Below, one piece after another: positions 1 to 11,700 of a stretch of 64,000 bases of DNA. This DNA comes from Apricaphanius iberus (taxonomy: Eukaryota; Chordata; Actinopteri; Cyprinodontiformes; Aphaniidae). The number at the start of each line of letters is the position of its first letter. Positions within the stretch are counted from its first letter, which is position 1. The notes under the pieces were generated by a model. It worked only from the letters and a program-made list of their open reading frames with translations. It ran no database searches and was not told the DNA's origin. Made by a program: the position numbers and the translations under genes. The stretch covers positions 2,108,001 through 2,172,000 of the forward strand of contig JAPXFQ010000113.1 in assembly GCA_028564705.1 (NCBI GenBank), in the 5' to 3' direction.

Positions 1-1761
1 GTTTTAACACGTAGTTCTGGAAGTGCAGTGCTACGCCTAAATTGGAGTTTGGGGTCTGTCAAAAAAGTTTTAAAATGATGTGTTTATTGTTTTATGAAAA
101 AAGCAAGAAACAGACATATATCTTCATGTCAATATACAAGAACATCTACCTTAAACTTCCAGGTACAGGAACACTGTGGAGGCAGCAGGCTCGGGTAGAA
201 AGGGCTGTAGATATGACCACTGACGTCAGGCTCAAATTTGGTCTCAATTTGAGACATACATACTGAAAAAGACAGAATAAAATATGTATTATTTAAAATC
301 GAAGTTTGTTTGGCAATTCATCAGTGACTATAAATCTATGTTCCCCCTGGTCTCAAAGAATCCAACAAGCTTCGTATATGTTTTGGAAAGCTTAATGACG
401 AAAAAGTTTTAATTTCTCTTCTAAGTAAATATAAGACTTTCATTGGGCATTCTCACCAAAAACCTTAATCCAAAAAAATTACAGAAATGTCTCTACGGAG
501 ATTCTTAAATAATGTAAACCCCAAATTTATTTACGACCCTATAAAAGATATGCAAATAACCTTAAATTAAATGAATCTCACAGCAGTGGCAAAACAAAAC
601 AGTGAAAAAACGTCAACATTTAAAATAAGTATATTAATTCAGTGGGTAAAAAATACACATTTTAGATTTTTTTTAATTTTTATTACTAGTGGAGGACTTA
701 CTGGTGCCACAACAATTCCAACAAAATAAATTGATAATTTTTACTGCTTAGTTTGATAAGAATGTTTTAAATAGTGGTCTGTAACTTTCTGATCCCCTGG
801 ATTAAAACATGTAACAGGCAGTGCAGAAGTACTACTTAGACCCTGTTTAGGTGGATGCAACACCAGGCGTAGCAACAAAGATATTTAATCGGATAACTAT
901 CTCATCCACAAGGAGCTGGCGTTTCAGGACAGCATAAAATGATCATTTTTGAAACCGGATCCAAGAGTGGAGAAATCTCCAAATGGCAGTGTTCAGTTGT
1001 GTATTGACTATGTTGTATTTTTTCTGAGCGGATGACGCTGTTGTCTCATTCCTACATGTAACGAGTATGCGCAACTGTGATAAAGTAAAAAAACAAAACA
1101 TGCTGTCACACGGTGTTGTAGTCCTAATAAAGCAAATACTGCCCTTATTATGGACCCTACAATATAATTTACTATCCCTCTAAGACCAGCAGCAAAAAAT
1201 TTATCAAAAGAATCACCGACACCGTATGCATTTGAATAACGCTCTCGTTTGAGGCTAGATTTGTTGGTAACAACAGGATGACTGCGCATGCTCAGTGTTT
1301 TTTTCTGGTAGTGTCACAGAATAAACAGCGTGGCCGGACTGGTGCTGGAACAGCTTCAGCAGTCGTGTGTACAGGATTGCTTTTGACACCCTGTTTTTAA
1401 ACTATACTAGTTTAGTTTCCATGTAAACAACGCCTTCATTTTCTCATTGTTGCATCATCTTTAGCCAGCCTGTTTCCTTGTGCTCCACACATGCTGTATT
1501 ATTTTGGATTGTTTTTTTAATTAATAAAATAGTTTATTTTCTGCCTGCCTCCTGCCTGCTGTTCACTGTTTTATGAAAGTTTACTTAAACTACTATAATA
1601 TTTTTGCTTTTTATGTTTCCTTTTTTATGCTTGACAATTTAAAATCAAAAGTAACTCAACTATCCTTTAAAAAGGATTTTGAGAAAATTTGTTTGATTCA
1701 TCTTTTTTTGATATTTTAAGCTGCTATCTTTTAAAAAAAACAACATAGTAAGGTTTCATAC
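1..1761. other. tmprss7 intron, no recognised exon
   Basis: This AT-rich stretch should contain intron sequence downstream of the CUB exon ending at 1762. I looked for the continuation of the CUB domain, for LDL-receptor class A cysteine patterns and for a protease catalytic block on the minus strand, and saw none. The short open frames here lack conserved-looking sequence or splice context. No clear repeat structure was identified. Confidence 0.5.
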
Positions 1762-4700
1762 TCTCCTCAGCAATGGCTTCAATGTGCCCTTTAAAGCTTT
1801 TGTTGCCGCTGCTCATCCTGAAGGACAGCAACATGACGTTGGAGGTAGAGACGATGGAGAAGAAGCTGGACACCGGCTCACACAGCCTGCAGGACGAACA
1901 CACAAAAACACCCAAAAAATGTATCTTCAGAATAGATAACATGGGGTTATTCAGCAAGGAATCACTTAAAAACAAGAAATGTACAAATACATGAAGAACT
2001 GAACCAGATCTTCAAGTTCTAAGGAACTAAATATATTGTGCATAGGAAGCTGATTATACCAATGAGAAAGAAAGAAGATCGTGGATATAGAAAAGGAGAA
2101 TGTGCAGAGGGTTAATGAGTTAGACAAGAATATTAGGGATAAGAGGGGATGGAAACTACTGATGATCTGCTCTCGAGACCCCTAAATGGAGCACTAGAAG
2201 GAGGAGGAAGCTTATTTAAAGTAAAACATCATTATCAGGTTGCAACTGTCCAAAGATGATAAAAAATTTATTAGCACAAGCCCATATGTCGAAGCACATA
2301 ATTAATCCCCAGTAGAATTTTAGGGAGCTAAATGAATCACAAAGGGCCTCTCCTGCAGCCTCACCTGTGCAGAATGCGCCCTCTCATGGGCAGCAGAGCG
2401 TCATACACGGTCAGGGCGTCGTTCACACAGTCAGTGGGCTCGATAAGGAAGGAGATGACGGTCAGTCTGATCAGAGAGCCGGGCACTGAGGTGAGCTTCA
2501 CATGGCAGTTCACACCTCCCCATGACGAGTAGACGTTTAATGGGACGCTGGTCCCGGGCAGGTTGGCGTACAGCTTCTCTACGCACTGGGAGTCTGAGAG
2601 GGAGGGAGAAAAGCTGAAAGCACAACGGTTCCTACTCATGTCATAGTTAGGGTTTGATATATTATTAGGCCTAAATGTCATTAATATTCAGTCAGTGAAT
2701 TTAGTTTTAAAAGCATAAATACGTCAGTTTGCAAAGAACAAAGGCTGTAAAAGCAAACATTTTCTATATTGCATTTTCTTCTCAATGCCTATCCAAACAT
2801 GTAGAATCCCTAAGTCAAAATCCACACTTTTCTGCTTGTTGTTCCCTACCTGCTATGTTTGATGAGTAATCAGAACGCTGAACTCCTGCAACCGTACAGA
2901 GCTGTTCAGTAACAGTACCAGACCCATGGAAACACAAACATTTATATTCAGAAGTAAACCCACCGTTGATGAGGATGGAGTCCATATCCACTGGCAGCTC
3001 CTGCAGGAAGCCCACAGAAGACCTGTTCTTCAGGTTGGTGTTGATAGAGTCTCTGAGAATGGCCTCTATGAAATCTTCACGCATCGAAGTGGTCTTCAGT
3101 TGGGGGACTATGAACACCATCCAGAAATGCACCAACACTCCCCCCTTATTGTTGTTACTAGGGGGTGAAGACACAGATATGAGCAGCAGGCATCAACAGG
3201 ACGTCTTTATGGTTGATGATCGATCACAGTCCACCTGTACCTGAGGTCTGAAATGACCACTTGCTTGTAGAGTCTGGCCACCGAGGACGTCCTGTACACA
3301 GCGGTCACCTGACAGACATGAGCATTTAGCTCTGCACCGCCTTACATCAGCACCAACCATTAAGAGTCACACCAGCACCTACCACTTGTTGGATTTTGGT
3401 TGCCATAGATACAAACTCATTGGAGTCCACCTGACGGTACTCCGGGATGAACTCCATGTTGGCAACACGGAACATCCCAGCAAAATATGCTCCGCTGTAG
3501 TTTTCCCTGCGGACTGAGGAAATCAGACTTAGATCTGTGGAAGTCGAGGAGCGCGATGGGCAGCAGCTTCCCAGGGAATGGATGGAAGGAAGTTTAGGAG
3601 CCAACCGATCACTTCAGGAGACATTAAAGCATGTGGAGCTTTGAAAATAAAATGTCAATCTTCTTCTAATTTTAGAAGTTGTCTGAACTTCTTTAAGGTA
3701 TTTTTCTTTCACTTGTGTTCGACCCTCAACCAGTCTTTTACACTTACAGCTGCAAGTCATTTGTGTTACAAACTCAGAAATTAAAGCACAAAATTGTACT
3801 TTTAGGGGTAGCATACAATATCTTGTCACTGGGGTGGTACCATCAAAGGTACTATTTTGTACCCTTAATTGTAGGTACCAACTTGTACCCCTGTAGTCTT
3901 TTTGTTTTATCAGTGCTACCTTGACAGCCAATCGTTATTGACTTGACATGAATGACATGTCACCTGACCACAATGTAGCCAATAATCGCCTATTTATTTG
4001 TTTGATTAAAAACAGATGTACAAATAAAATTTAAAATGTGTTAACAATAAAACTATGAAGTCCATGTTCATAAATTTAACTTTCCTAATGGATGTACTTT
4101 TTTAGTAAAAAAGATAATTTCCAGAAATTGTGCCCTATCCAAGAAATGATACAAAATGTACTTTTTAGTACTGAGGAACACATATGTACCGTTCAGACAA
4201 AACAAAAAGGTAAAGATAGTTACCCTGAGGTCCAGTATTTGTCCTTACACTGTATTAATTTTCTTTTTGTACCTTGGGGCACAGGAATATACCTATTCTG
4301 TACCCTTACTTCTGACAGTTCACCTTTGAAATTCTTGACTGTTCCTATTTACAAAATGGCTCAAGTTCATACAGATGGTATGGAAAACATCTGGGAAGAT
4401 CAGTTTTCAAATTTTCTCCCCCAAAAAAATTCCAGTAGAATTTGTATCTAGACTTTGACTGGGCCATTCATCTCCCCTATCCTGTATTTGGCCCCATCCA
4501 TCATCCCATCAACCCTAAATAGTCAGTTTTCTGGTTACTGCTAAAGATGCTGCCATCATCTTCTTTCTAATCAAAACAGCTATAATTTTTGCGGCCTACA
4601 AATAAGTTATCTTATCAACAAACTCTCCCATATCCCTTGTGGATCTTTACAACTCCTTCAGAGTTACCAGGGGTCTCTGGGCCACTTGTTTAGTTAATTA

Positions 4701-5145
4701 TCCATTTGCAATATCTTTTAAATGCAAATGCCAAACCTGTCACATCTATACTTGTGAATTTTTTTGGGGGGAAAATTATGCTTTATTTACCATCAAAATT
4801 ATGCAGTAATTTATGTTTACATACGATCCACATTAAGCTTGCACTTGCAATGTGACAAAATGGCAAAAAAGTTCAGGAGAAAAGAAATACTTCTGCAAGG
4901 CACTGGATGTAAATGTAGGGACTGTTTTTGTGAATACTTTTACTTACAGATAAAGACCCAGAGTAGCGACCAAATGGTCACCACCACCACAAACACCACT
5001 GCTGTGACGATAATTGTGATGTGTGGCACATTCAGCAGGTAGGCCCACAGCCTCTTGAGTCCTTTGGGCTTCCGCCTGGTCTTCCTGTACATCCTGCGCA
5101 GCTTCTGGAGAGTGTGGTCCACGGTGGCCACCTCCACAGACACAT
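1762..5145 (-). CDS. tmprss7: Transmembrane serine protease 7 (matriptase-3), partial
   Basis: Type II membrane serine protease; only the N-terminal half is here. Exons (minus strand, 5' to 3'): 5145-4944, 3506-3383, 3308-3241, 3157-2964, 2885-2850, 2593-2365, 1886-1762. All junctions are GT-AG and phases agree throughout. The first listed exon has a basic cytoplasmic stretch (KTRRKPKGLKR) followed by a hydrophobic membrane anchor ending LLWVFICK. The next exons encode a SEA domain (AYFAGMFRVANMEFIPEYRQ, then NNNKGGVLVHFWMVF and SSVGFLQELPVDMDSIL). The last two encode the first CUB domain (CVNDALTVYDALLP, LCEPVSSFFSIVST). These blocks match remembered human TMPRSS7 closely and in order. The donor of the anchor exon is the second of two overlapping GTs, because only that one keeps frame. 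The first listed exon starts mid-codon, so a start-codon exon lies upstream but was not identified. LDLa repeats and the protease domain lie beyond base 1. Confidence 0.9.
3785..4335. repeat. GTACC-rich dispersed repeat relics
   Basis: Many copies of TGTACC/GGTACA occur at short spacing, at about 3795-3925 and again at 4090-4310 (for example TTTTGTACCCTTAAT and TTTTTGTACCTTGGGG). This resembles a short non-autonomous DNA element common in fish genomes, recalled rather than searched. A third, better copy lies at 41640-42195. It sits in the tmprss7 intron between the anchor exon and the SEA exons. Confidence 0.4.
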
Positions 5146-7980
5146 CTGCAATCTGTAGTCGGGAAAGTGGTGGTGGGGTTCACACAGTCACATCCATTTA
5201 ATCTAAAACAGCTTCTAAAGCAGCAATCCATTTCTGTTGACCTTTCAGTGGTCACTCTACTGTAGCTTAATCTTAATAAGGGCATGCTAGATGGAGCTGA
5301 AATGATGCAACATGAACATAAAAGTGCCTCTTGACGAACAAGAAAGAAGGATGCTCGTTTATGTAACAACTATGAGGAGAAACCTCGGCTGCTTTTCTCC
5401 TCTGTGTCTGGATCCAGCTGAGGTAGTCTACATGATTCGGCCCTGAAATGTGCATCATCAGAATAAGCTGTCCACCTTAGCCACGGCTGTTGCGCCATCG
5501 GCAGTGATGTAAGGCTTGCGTTGGTTGGAAACGAAGCTCGGGAGGCGGAATATCTGAATGCAACACAATCTCCATCACTTGGCACTCATTGAGTTACCCG
5601 ATGCACATGCATTATTCAATCATCGTCATCCCATACGGTGCAGCCGGCACTTAATCTATCACAAGAGTATACATTCTCACTGAGGACCAAAATTAGTTAA
5701 GTTATCACAGACATTTTTTATAAACTGGATTAACTTCTTTCACTGATCAAGTTTTTGAGTTCAAATCTGATTAGAAATTCACACAATTTGTAACTATTCA
5801 GAAAAAAGGAAATTGGACGCGTTTTAATTTACCTCTTGAACTTTCCCTCCATTTTGTAGGTGAATAATAAATGTTATACTGTTCAGTTAAACTGCAGTGA
5901 TACAACTTTAACAAAATGAAAAACACAAATTTCCAAAAATTTTAACAAAATAAGCCCCCTGCCTTGACACGATTTAATGTTCATAATCTTGTCTAAACCC
6001 AGCTTGATTGGCTAATTTTATTTTAATTAACTAAAACATTTTATGTGCTCCAACTCTTCCCAGATAACCAACTTACAATAAGAAACTTTATCAGGTGGAA
6101 TTTTAGTCTGGCAGCACTGAAACCTCCTTTTTTTCCTCAGTATAGGCATACTTTGCCAAAACCCACCCTTTTACCAGGAAACACTTCTGGAGTTGATTAG
6201 ATGAGTGGCTAAGAGTTCTAGGAATAAAAATTATTGCATTCCCAGAAGAGCAGGGGCAATGCAAAGGAAACAGAAAAGAATCCAATTCATTAGATAAAGA
6301 GAAAAACTGAAAGCAGTTAAATCAACGGTCACACACAGTCGGAAAAGAAAGGAGCAACAGAGGAAGCAGCGATGAGCTTAATAAGTTGAACTTGTCTGGA
6401 TATTTACAGAAAAAAAAAAAACTCAGCAAGGAAAAGTGTAACTGAGTCTTTATAAAGACAAACATTTAAACTAAGTTAAAGCAAACCCCCCATCATTTTG
6501 AAACCTATTAAAGGACTTGAATGCCCAAATAAGCGTCGAACGTTTGGTGAAGCTTGGACACGGTTGGGTGTTCAAACAGAGCAATGCACAAAAACTGACA
6601 GAACAGAAAATTTAGCTTCTAGAACGGCCATCACCTCAACCCTGGTGAAAACTTATTTACGGTGTGTAAAAGTAGAGTCCATACCAAAAAACTAACCAGT
6701 TTTATGACCTGTAACTTTTCAGATTGGAAGTGTGGTGAAGCTTTTAGCCAGATGCTAGTTGATGGCTACGGAGTATAAGTGGTTCTTCTGCAAATAGTGA
6801 AACCAAATATTAGAAGTTTGAGCATAAATGAGAGCAATAATAATTACCCCGAGTATTTATGGATGGAAGAGAATCATAAAAAAATATTATTTGACTTTGG
6901 GGAATGAACTATAAAAAAATAGGGACGCAATGATACCACTTTTTTCAAAACCTATTCCACACATACGTGGTTTAGAGTAATTGCCGATGCTGAGTACCAA
7001 TGCCAATACTTCTACCACACAAAAAAAGTGCTATAAATTAGTAGATAGGTTTGATTTTCTTATCTGCTTGTTACAACAAATGATTCTGAATCAGATAAAA
7101 AAATAAAATATTAATAAAAATGCCCACAAAGCTCAAATTTAAAATTTAAAATGTACATTTTCTGTTAAATAATTGCAGTTTACCCATTTTAAGTATTGGT
7201 TCATAGTTTCGGTTAACTTCAGCCGATATGAGTACATTAGAATGTATTGGGGCCGATACCCAATACCAGTATCGGTGCATCCTTAAAAAGAAACATTTAA
7301 AAGCTCCAATTAAATGAGGTTTATGCCAATGAGGGGAGGTAAACTTCTGACTGAAGCTTCATCTTAAATCATATATGATCTGGCATAGAGTGATTTGGAG
7401 AAATAAGAAAATCTGGTCATTACTAAATGAAGAGTGTTTTCCGTTTATATAAGACTCTACAAACATCAAAAACTTTCCTCTGCTTTCAGGCAGTCATTGC
7501 CTCCCATTACTCTCTTCTTGTCACTTACACCCTACAACTCTATGCTACCTCTAACAAAACTCTTCCTACAATGTAAAAATATGAATATATCCTACTTACA
7601 CTCGTTGTGTCCTGGTGTAATCCATCACCATCGTTGCATTTTGAGTGCTCCGTCTCCTCCGTGCCCATGACACAGATATCCCATCAAGCCGTTATCATCT
7701 AACGCTCGATTTCTGTTTCTTCATCATCACTTCATCATTTTTTTTAAAGTTTCATTTATCTTGGGACAAAGAGCCAAGAGCAAGCTGTGAGACAGCTGGG
7801 ATCCTCAGCTAACAGGTGTCTGAAACCAGATCTGAGCAGCGCTGAGGTGAACTTAACATGGTCCCACCTCCACTCCTGGCTGCTATGGCTAAGGTTTCGT
7901 TTATCACCATCGAACTCCCATAAGGTAAAATTCACTTGCCTCAGTCTTTATAATAAAGCAGAATGACATCCATCTACATC
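5146..7980. other. tmprss7 5' region and tmprss7-spata13 spacer
   Basis: Upstream of the tmprss7 anchor exon and downstream of the spata13 polyadenylation signal. It should contain the tmprss7 start-codon exon and promoter. No frame here ends in a convincing donor one base into a codon, as the 5145 exon requires. The only structure recognised is the hAT-like MITE at about 6.9-7.3 kb. Confidence 0.4.
6921..7283. mobile_element. hAT-like MITE with degenerate inverted ends
   Basis: The left end reads AGGGACGCAATGATACCA. The right end, reverse complemented, reads AGGATGCACCGATACTGG. The interior repeats the GCCGATAC/GTATCGG theme (GCCGATGCTGAGTACC, GGGGCCGATACCC). This is the familiar 'GGGATGCACCGATAC' hAT-type non-autonomous element of fish, diverged. 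A-rich flanks prevent a clean call of an 8-bp target duplication. Confidence 0.5.
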
Positions 7981-8000
7981 AGGTGTGTTTGTACATCAGT

Positions 8001-8006
8001 TTTATT
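8001..8006 (-). terminator. Probable spata13 polyadenylation signal
   Basis: AATAAA on the minus strand, 428 bases downstream of the spata13 stop codon, with a T/G-rich stretch just beyond. It implies a 3'UTR of about 0.45 kb. Not tested against transcripts. Confidence 0.45.
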
Positions 8007-8433
8007 TACAGTTTTATACAGTTTATATGAATGTGAGGAGTTCATTTATCCTCCTGTGCTCAGAGTCAACACTCGTCAAAAAAGGTCCCAGCCTTTGTGA
8101 AACAAACTAAAACCACATTTCTGAACGTAAAAGCAGACAAAACATCGTTGTCACAATTAAGAATATATCTGTGAGATGGAAGTAATAAAGCAGGATGGGT
8201 GGTTTGTTTTAAGAAAGCAGCTTTTTTAACAAATAAACAGAAGGAGGACAGACAAAATACTAACACTTTTGTGATGACTGTTTAAGTTTTAGGCAGTTGA
8301 CGACAAAAACAGTCACATTATGAAGAACAGAGAGGCACAAAAACGACACGTGACATACATTACAAAAAAAATAATGTTTTTTTGTTTTTGGGACGGTTTA
8401 GGGGAAGAAAAAACAGAAAGACGTCAAAGAGCC

Positions 8434-8766
8434 TCATTTCCTGAAGAAGGCGCTGCGAGTGATGCTGTACAGCAGGTGGTAAGGCTTTCTTCTCGGCGGC
8501 TCGGCCAGAGAAAACACCTGCTGCTGAGGCACGCTGGTGGGGATGGTGATGTGGCGCTGCTGAAGGGGTGGCAGGTTTTGGTGCGGTGGGACCGAGTCGG
8601 CATAACCGACGGCTAAAATAAATAAATCAATTGAAACCGAATCTAAACTCGGAAAGCAGATTCACAGCACGCAGCACATTATTTTCCTTACTTTTGATCT
8701 TTCCATGTTTTGGTCTTCTGGCATTAACAATGGCCTGTTTTCTTTGTTCATCGCTGATGTCGATTC
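8434..8766 (-). CDS. spata13: spata13 C-terminal tail exons
   Basis: Two exons, 8766-8692 and 8612-8434, encode the region after the PH domain. The first reads [20 protein letters not shown]. The second holds a conserved tail, [20 protein letters not shown], and ends in [10 protein letters not shown] before TGA at 8436-8434. The terminal [19 protein letters not shown] replaces the family's usual KRKSSLFWHTFNRLTPFRK-like ending, so the last ~20 residues have diverged while the final FRK is kept. Confidence 0.88.
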
Positions 8767-11700
8767 CTGCACAGAAAACATACCGTCAGATTAAAAAACC
8801 TGCTGCATCACACTTTACCACCGCCTGAGCAGAGCGACTTACCCAGCTCTTGGTCCTCCTTCACTCTCTGCCGCTCCTTGGCAAACGCCTGTAACCACCT
8901 CTGCTTGTCCTGGACCTTCCTGCAGCACAGCACACACACAAACTCCAGGGTGGAGGCGTGCCGCAGCCGCAGAGCGTTTCTTAGGGTCAGGCCCAGGTCC
9001 GGGTCCCGCCCGTCGGCGACATCCACCACTTCGATCTCGTCCGTGTCCAGACGTCCCCGGTAGTGGAGCAGGTCTCTGCGCAGGACGTCTTTTTTGCAGT
9101 AGACGAGCTGGTGGTCGAACAGGAAGAAGCTGCGCTGCTGCAGCTTACCCTGCCGGACGGCCCAGGACAGCTCGCCGGAGTGGATCAGCTCGGAGCTGCG
9201 CTCCAGCACGTCGGGCCCCTGCAGCGGATTCACATGGGGTCCCAGCGTTTTACACCACAGCCATATGCAATCTTTACATAGTGAAACCAACATAAGCAGT
9301 CACTCTGACCTCCCAGCGTAGAATAGAGACCTGCCAGTGAGCGATGGTGTCGATGCTCTCCAGCCGCCTCTTCCTCTCGTTGATTAAACTGGCCACCTTC
9401 TTCATAGCTTCGTACGCTTCACTCACACCAGCGTGGTCCCTGCAACAAAACGGCAAACAAACAAAAACAGACCATGTAAGATGTGCTGAATGAAAAACAA
9501 ACAGAACAGTTCCTACTAGTAACCATGTGCTATAGTAAGGTATGCAACCTTCCTCTTTAAATCTGTGCCATGCAAATGTATTCATACCACTGAAACACTT
9601 TATTTTTTATTCTCATTAAAATCTCAAACTTGAAAATATTTATGGGGATTTTCAGTGTTAGATTAATATAAGCTGGAACCCTAAACATCCAAATAGAGTT
9701 ACAATGCTGTGGATCGAAGCACTTTTTGTGCTAGAATGACCTAGTCCAAGTCCAGACCTAAATCCTACAGACACACACATAGGTGTGGGGACATCAGTGT
9801 TTACATATGCATTCTTGGGCTGAGGTTATATCAATAGATAATTGGTGCCAAGAGCTTTTCAGTGACATTGTTCTATTCATATACCCATTTTTATTTGTTG
9901 TGGATGTGTACTTCTTAGTTTATATTATCGGATTTTTCTCCGTTTTATTGGTTGGTTGTTCTACAACTTTTTTTTTCTTTTCGTGTCAATATCTCCATAA
10001 GAAATTCAAGAAATTCAAGAAATTAAACACAGGAGTATCTCTAATAAAGATTTTTCACACATACATAACAAGTGGAGTACTTTTGGGCTCATACTTGCTA
10101 CTCAGATGCCAATACTGAGTAACACACTGCAAGACATGTAAAAGAAAAAAAAAAAAATCTGACAGACAATCTGAGGAAACTGAAACTCAGACACTTTTAA
10201 TCCAATCTTACTTGGCAAAAAATGTCAGCCTTTATCTGGTACCTTATGTTGGTACGCAACATAACATCATGATAGTATTATTACATGTGAAGGGATATGA
10301 ATACTTTTAGGAAGCACTGAATATAAAGCAATGCCAGGACCCTGAATCTCAAATTCTTGCTTTTCTAATGTCAAAAAGTGACCTTCAGTTGTTTTGTGGC
10401 TAAATCTGATGAGCTGAAGTAATAAGCGCTATCTAATAACTTCCTTATATCCTACCTGTGGTCTTTGGGTGTGTACTTGAGCAGCTCCCCCAGCTGTAGC
10501 GGGTATTTACAGATCTTCTGAACAGGTGTGAGCAAGAAACCAGCGATGGAGATGTCAATCATCTGTTGGAGGAGGCGGCAGGCCTCAAAGAAATGCTTAT
10601 ATTTCCCCATCTTCATGAGACGCTGCAGCTCAGCGCAGGCAGCCGGATGAGTGTTGCAGTATTCAGAGTAGATGGAAAAGCCCTCACCCTTCGGAGAAGC
10701 AGAGAAACGGTCCACGATGAATAAAAATATCACTCAGTGACATATTCAATGATCTGAATGTGACTTTCACATGATCACAACCTGCATAAGGAAGCAGGAG
10801 CCTATTTCACTGATATGAGGCTCTTCTTTGTTGTACTTCTTCTCCAGGTCTCGGAGGAACTGCCTCTGGAATTTGTAGATTTCTTCGATGTTGCTGAAAA
10901 TCGTCTTTAGCTGCAGCTCGGTGAACATGTCGGGGTGTTTCCGGCACTGACGGATGTAACCCTGAAACACAAAAACCAGCTCTGACTAAGCGCCTTAAAA
11001 CTGTTTGACTTTTTACCAGCAGGGGGTGCTAGAAAAATGTAATCTTTCTTCTGGAGAATATTTACTTCTATAAGCTGGAGCAACGCTAAGTGGTGTTGTA
11101 AAGACAATTGTGCCCCTGCTGTTTTTTACTTTTTTATTACGCTTAAAAGGTTTGAGAAAGTCACATTTTAACAACGGAAATCTCAGCATTTTTCACATGG
11201 TTAATTTGTTTATTATAGGAAAAAATATTTTAACCAGTTAATGAAAAGGAAAATAACTGGTTGCTCCCCTCTCATCATTAACATTGCTGTTAGTAAAACA
11301 GCTGTGGAGAAATGTTGGCCCACAGTTTTTTCTTTCTTCTGGAATTGTCTCAATTCAACCACATTCACAGGCTTTACAAGCATAAATTGCCTGCTTAAGG
11401 CCATCCCATACAATCTCAAATTGGATTTACCTCCAGACTTTGACTAAGCCATACTAAAACCTTCATTTAGCATTTAGAGGAGGATATGCTGATGTACTTT
11501 GGATCTATTGCCAAGGAAAACGTGTTTAAGGGCGTTTTCACATCTGCTTTCTTTAGTTTGCTTACAAAGAACTCAAATTTGTTTCCTCCTTTGTTCCAGA
11601 CCTTTTGCTTTAGTGTGAATACATCCCAGCGAACTCTAGTGCGCACACAATTAAAGAAATGAGACCCAACAAATCCTTCCACCACTTCAGCAGTAGTTTT

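Noticed and set aside
5370..5585. 71-codon minus-strand frame as the tmprss7 start exon
   Set aside because: It lacks a plausible donor in the required phase and shows no similarity to the TMPRSS7 N-terminus.
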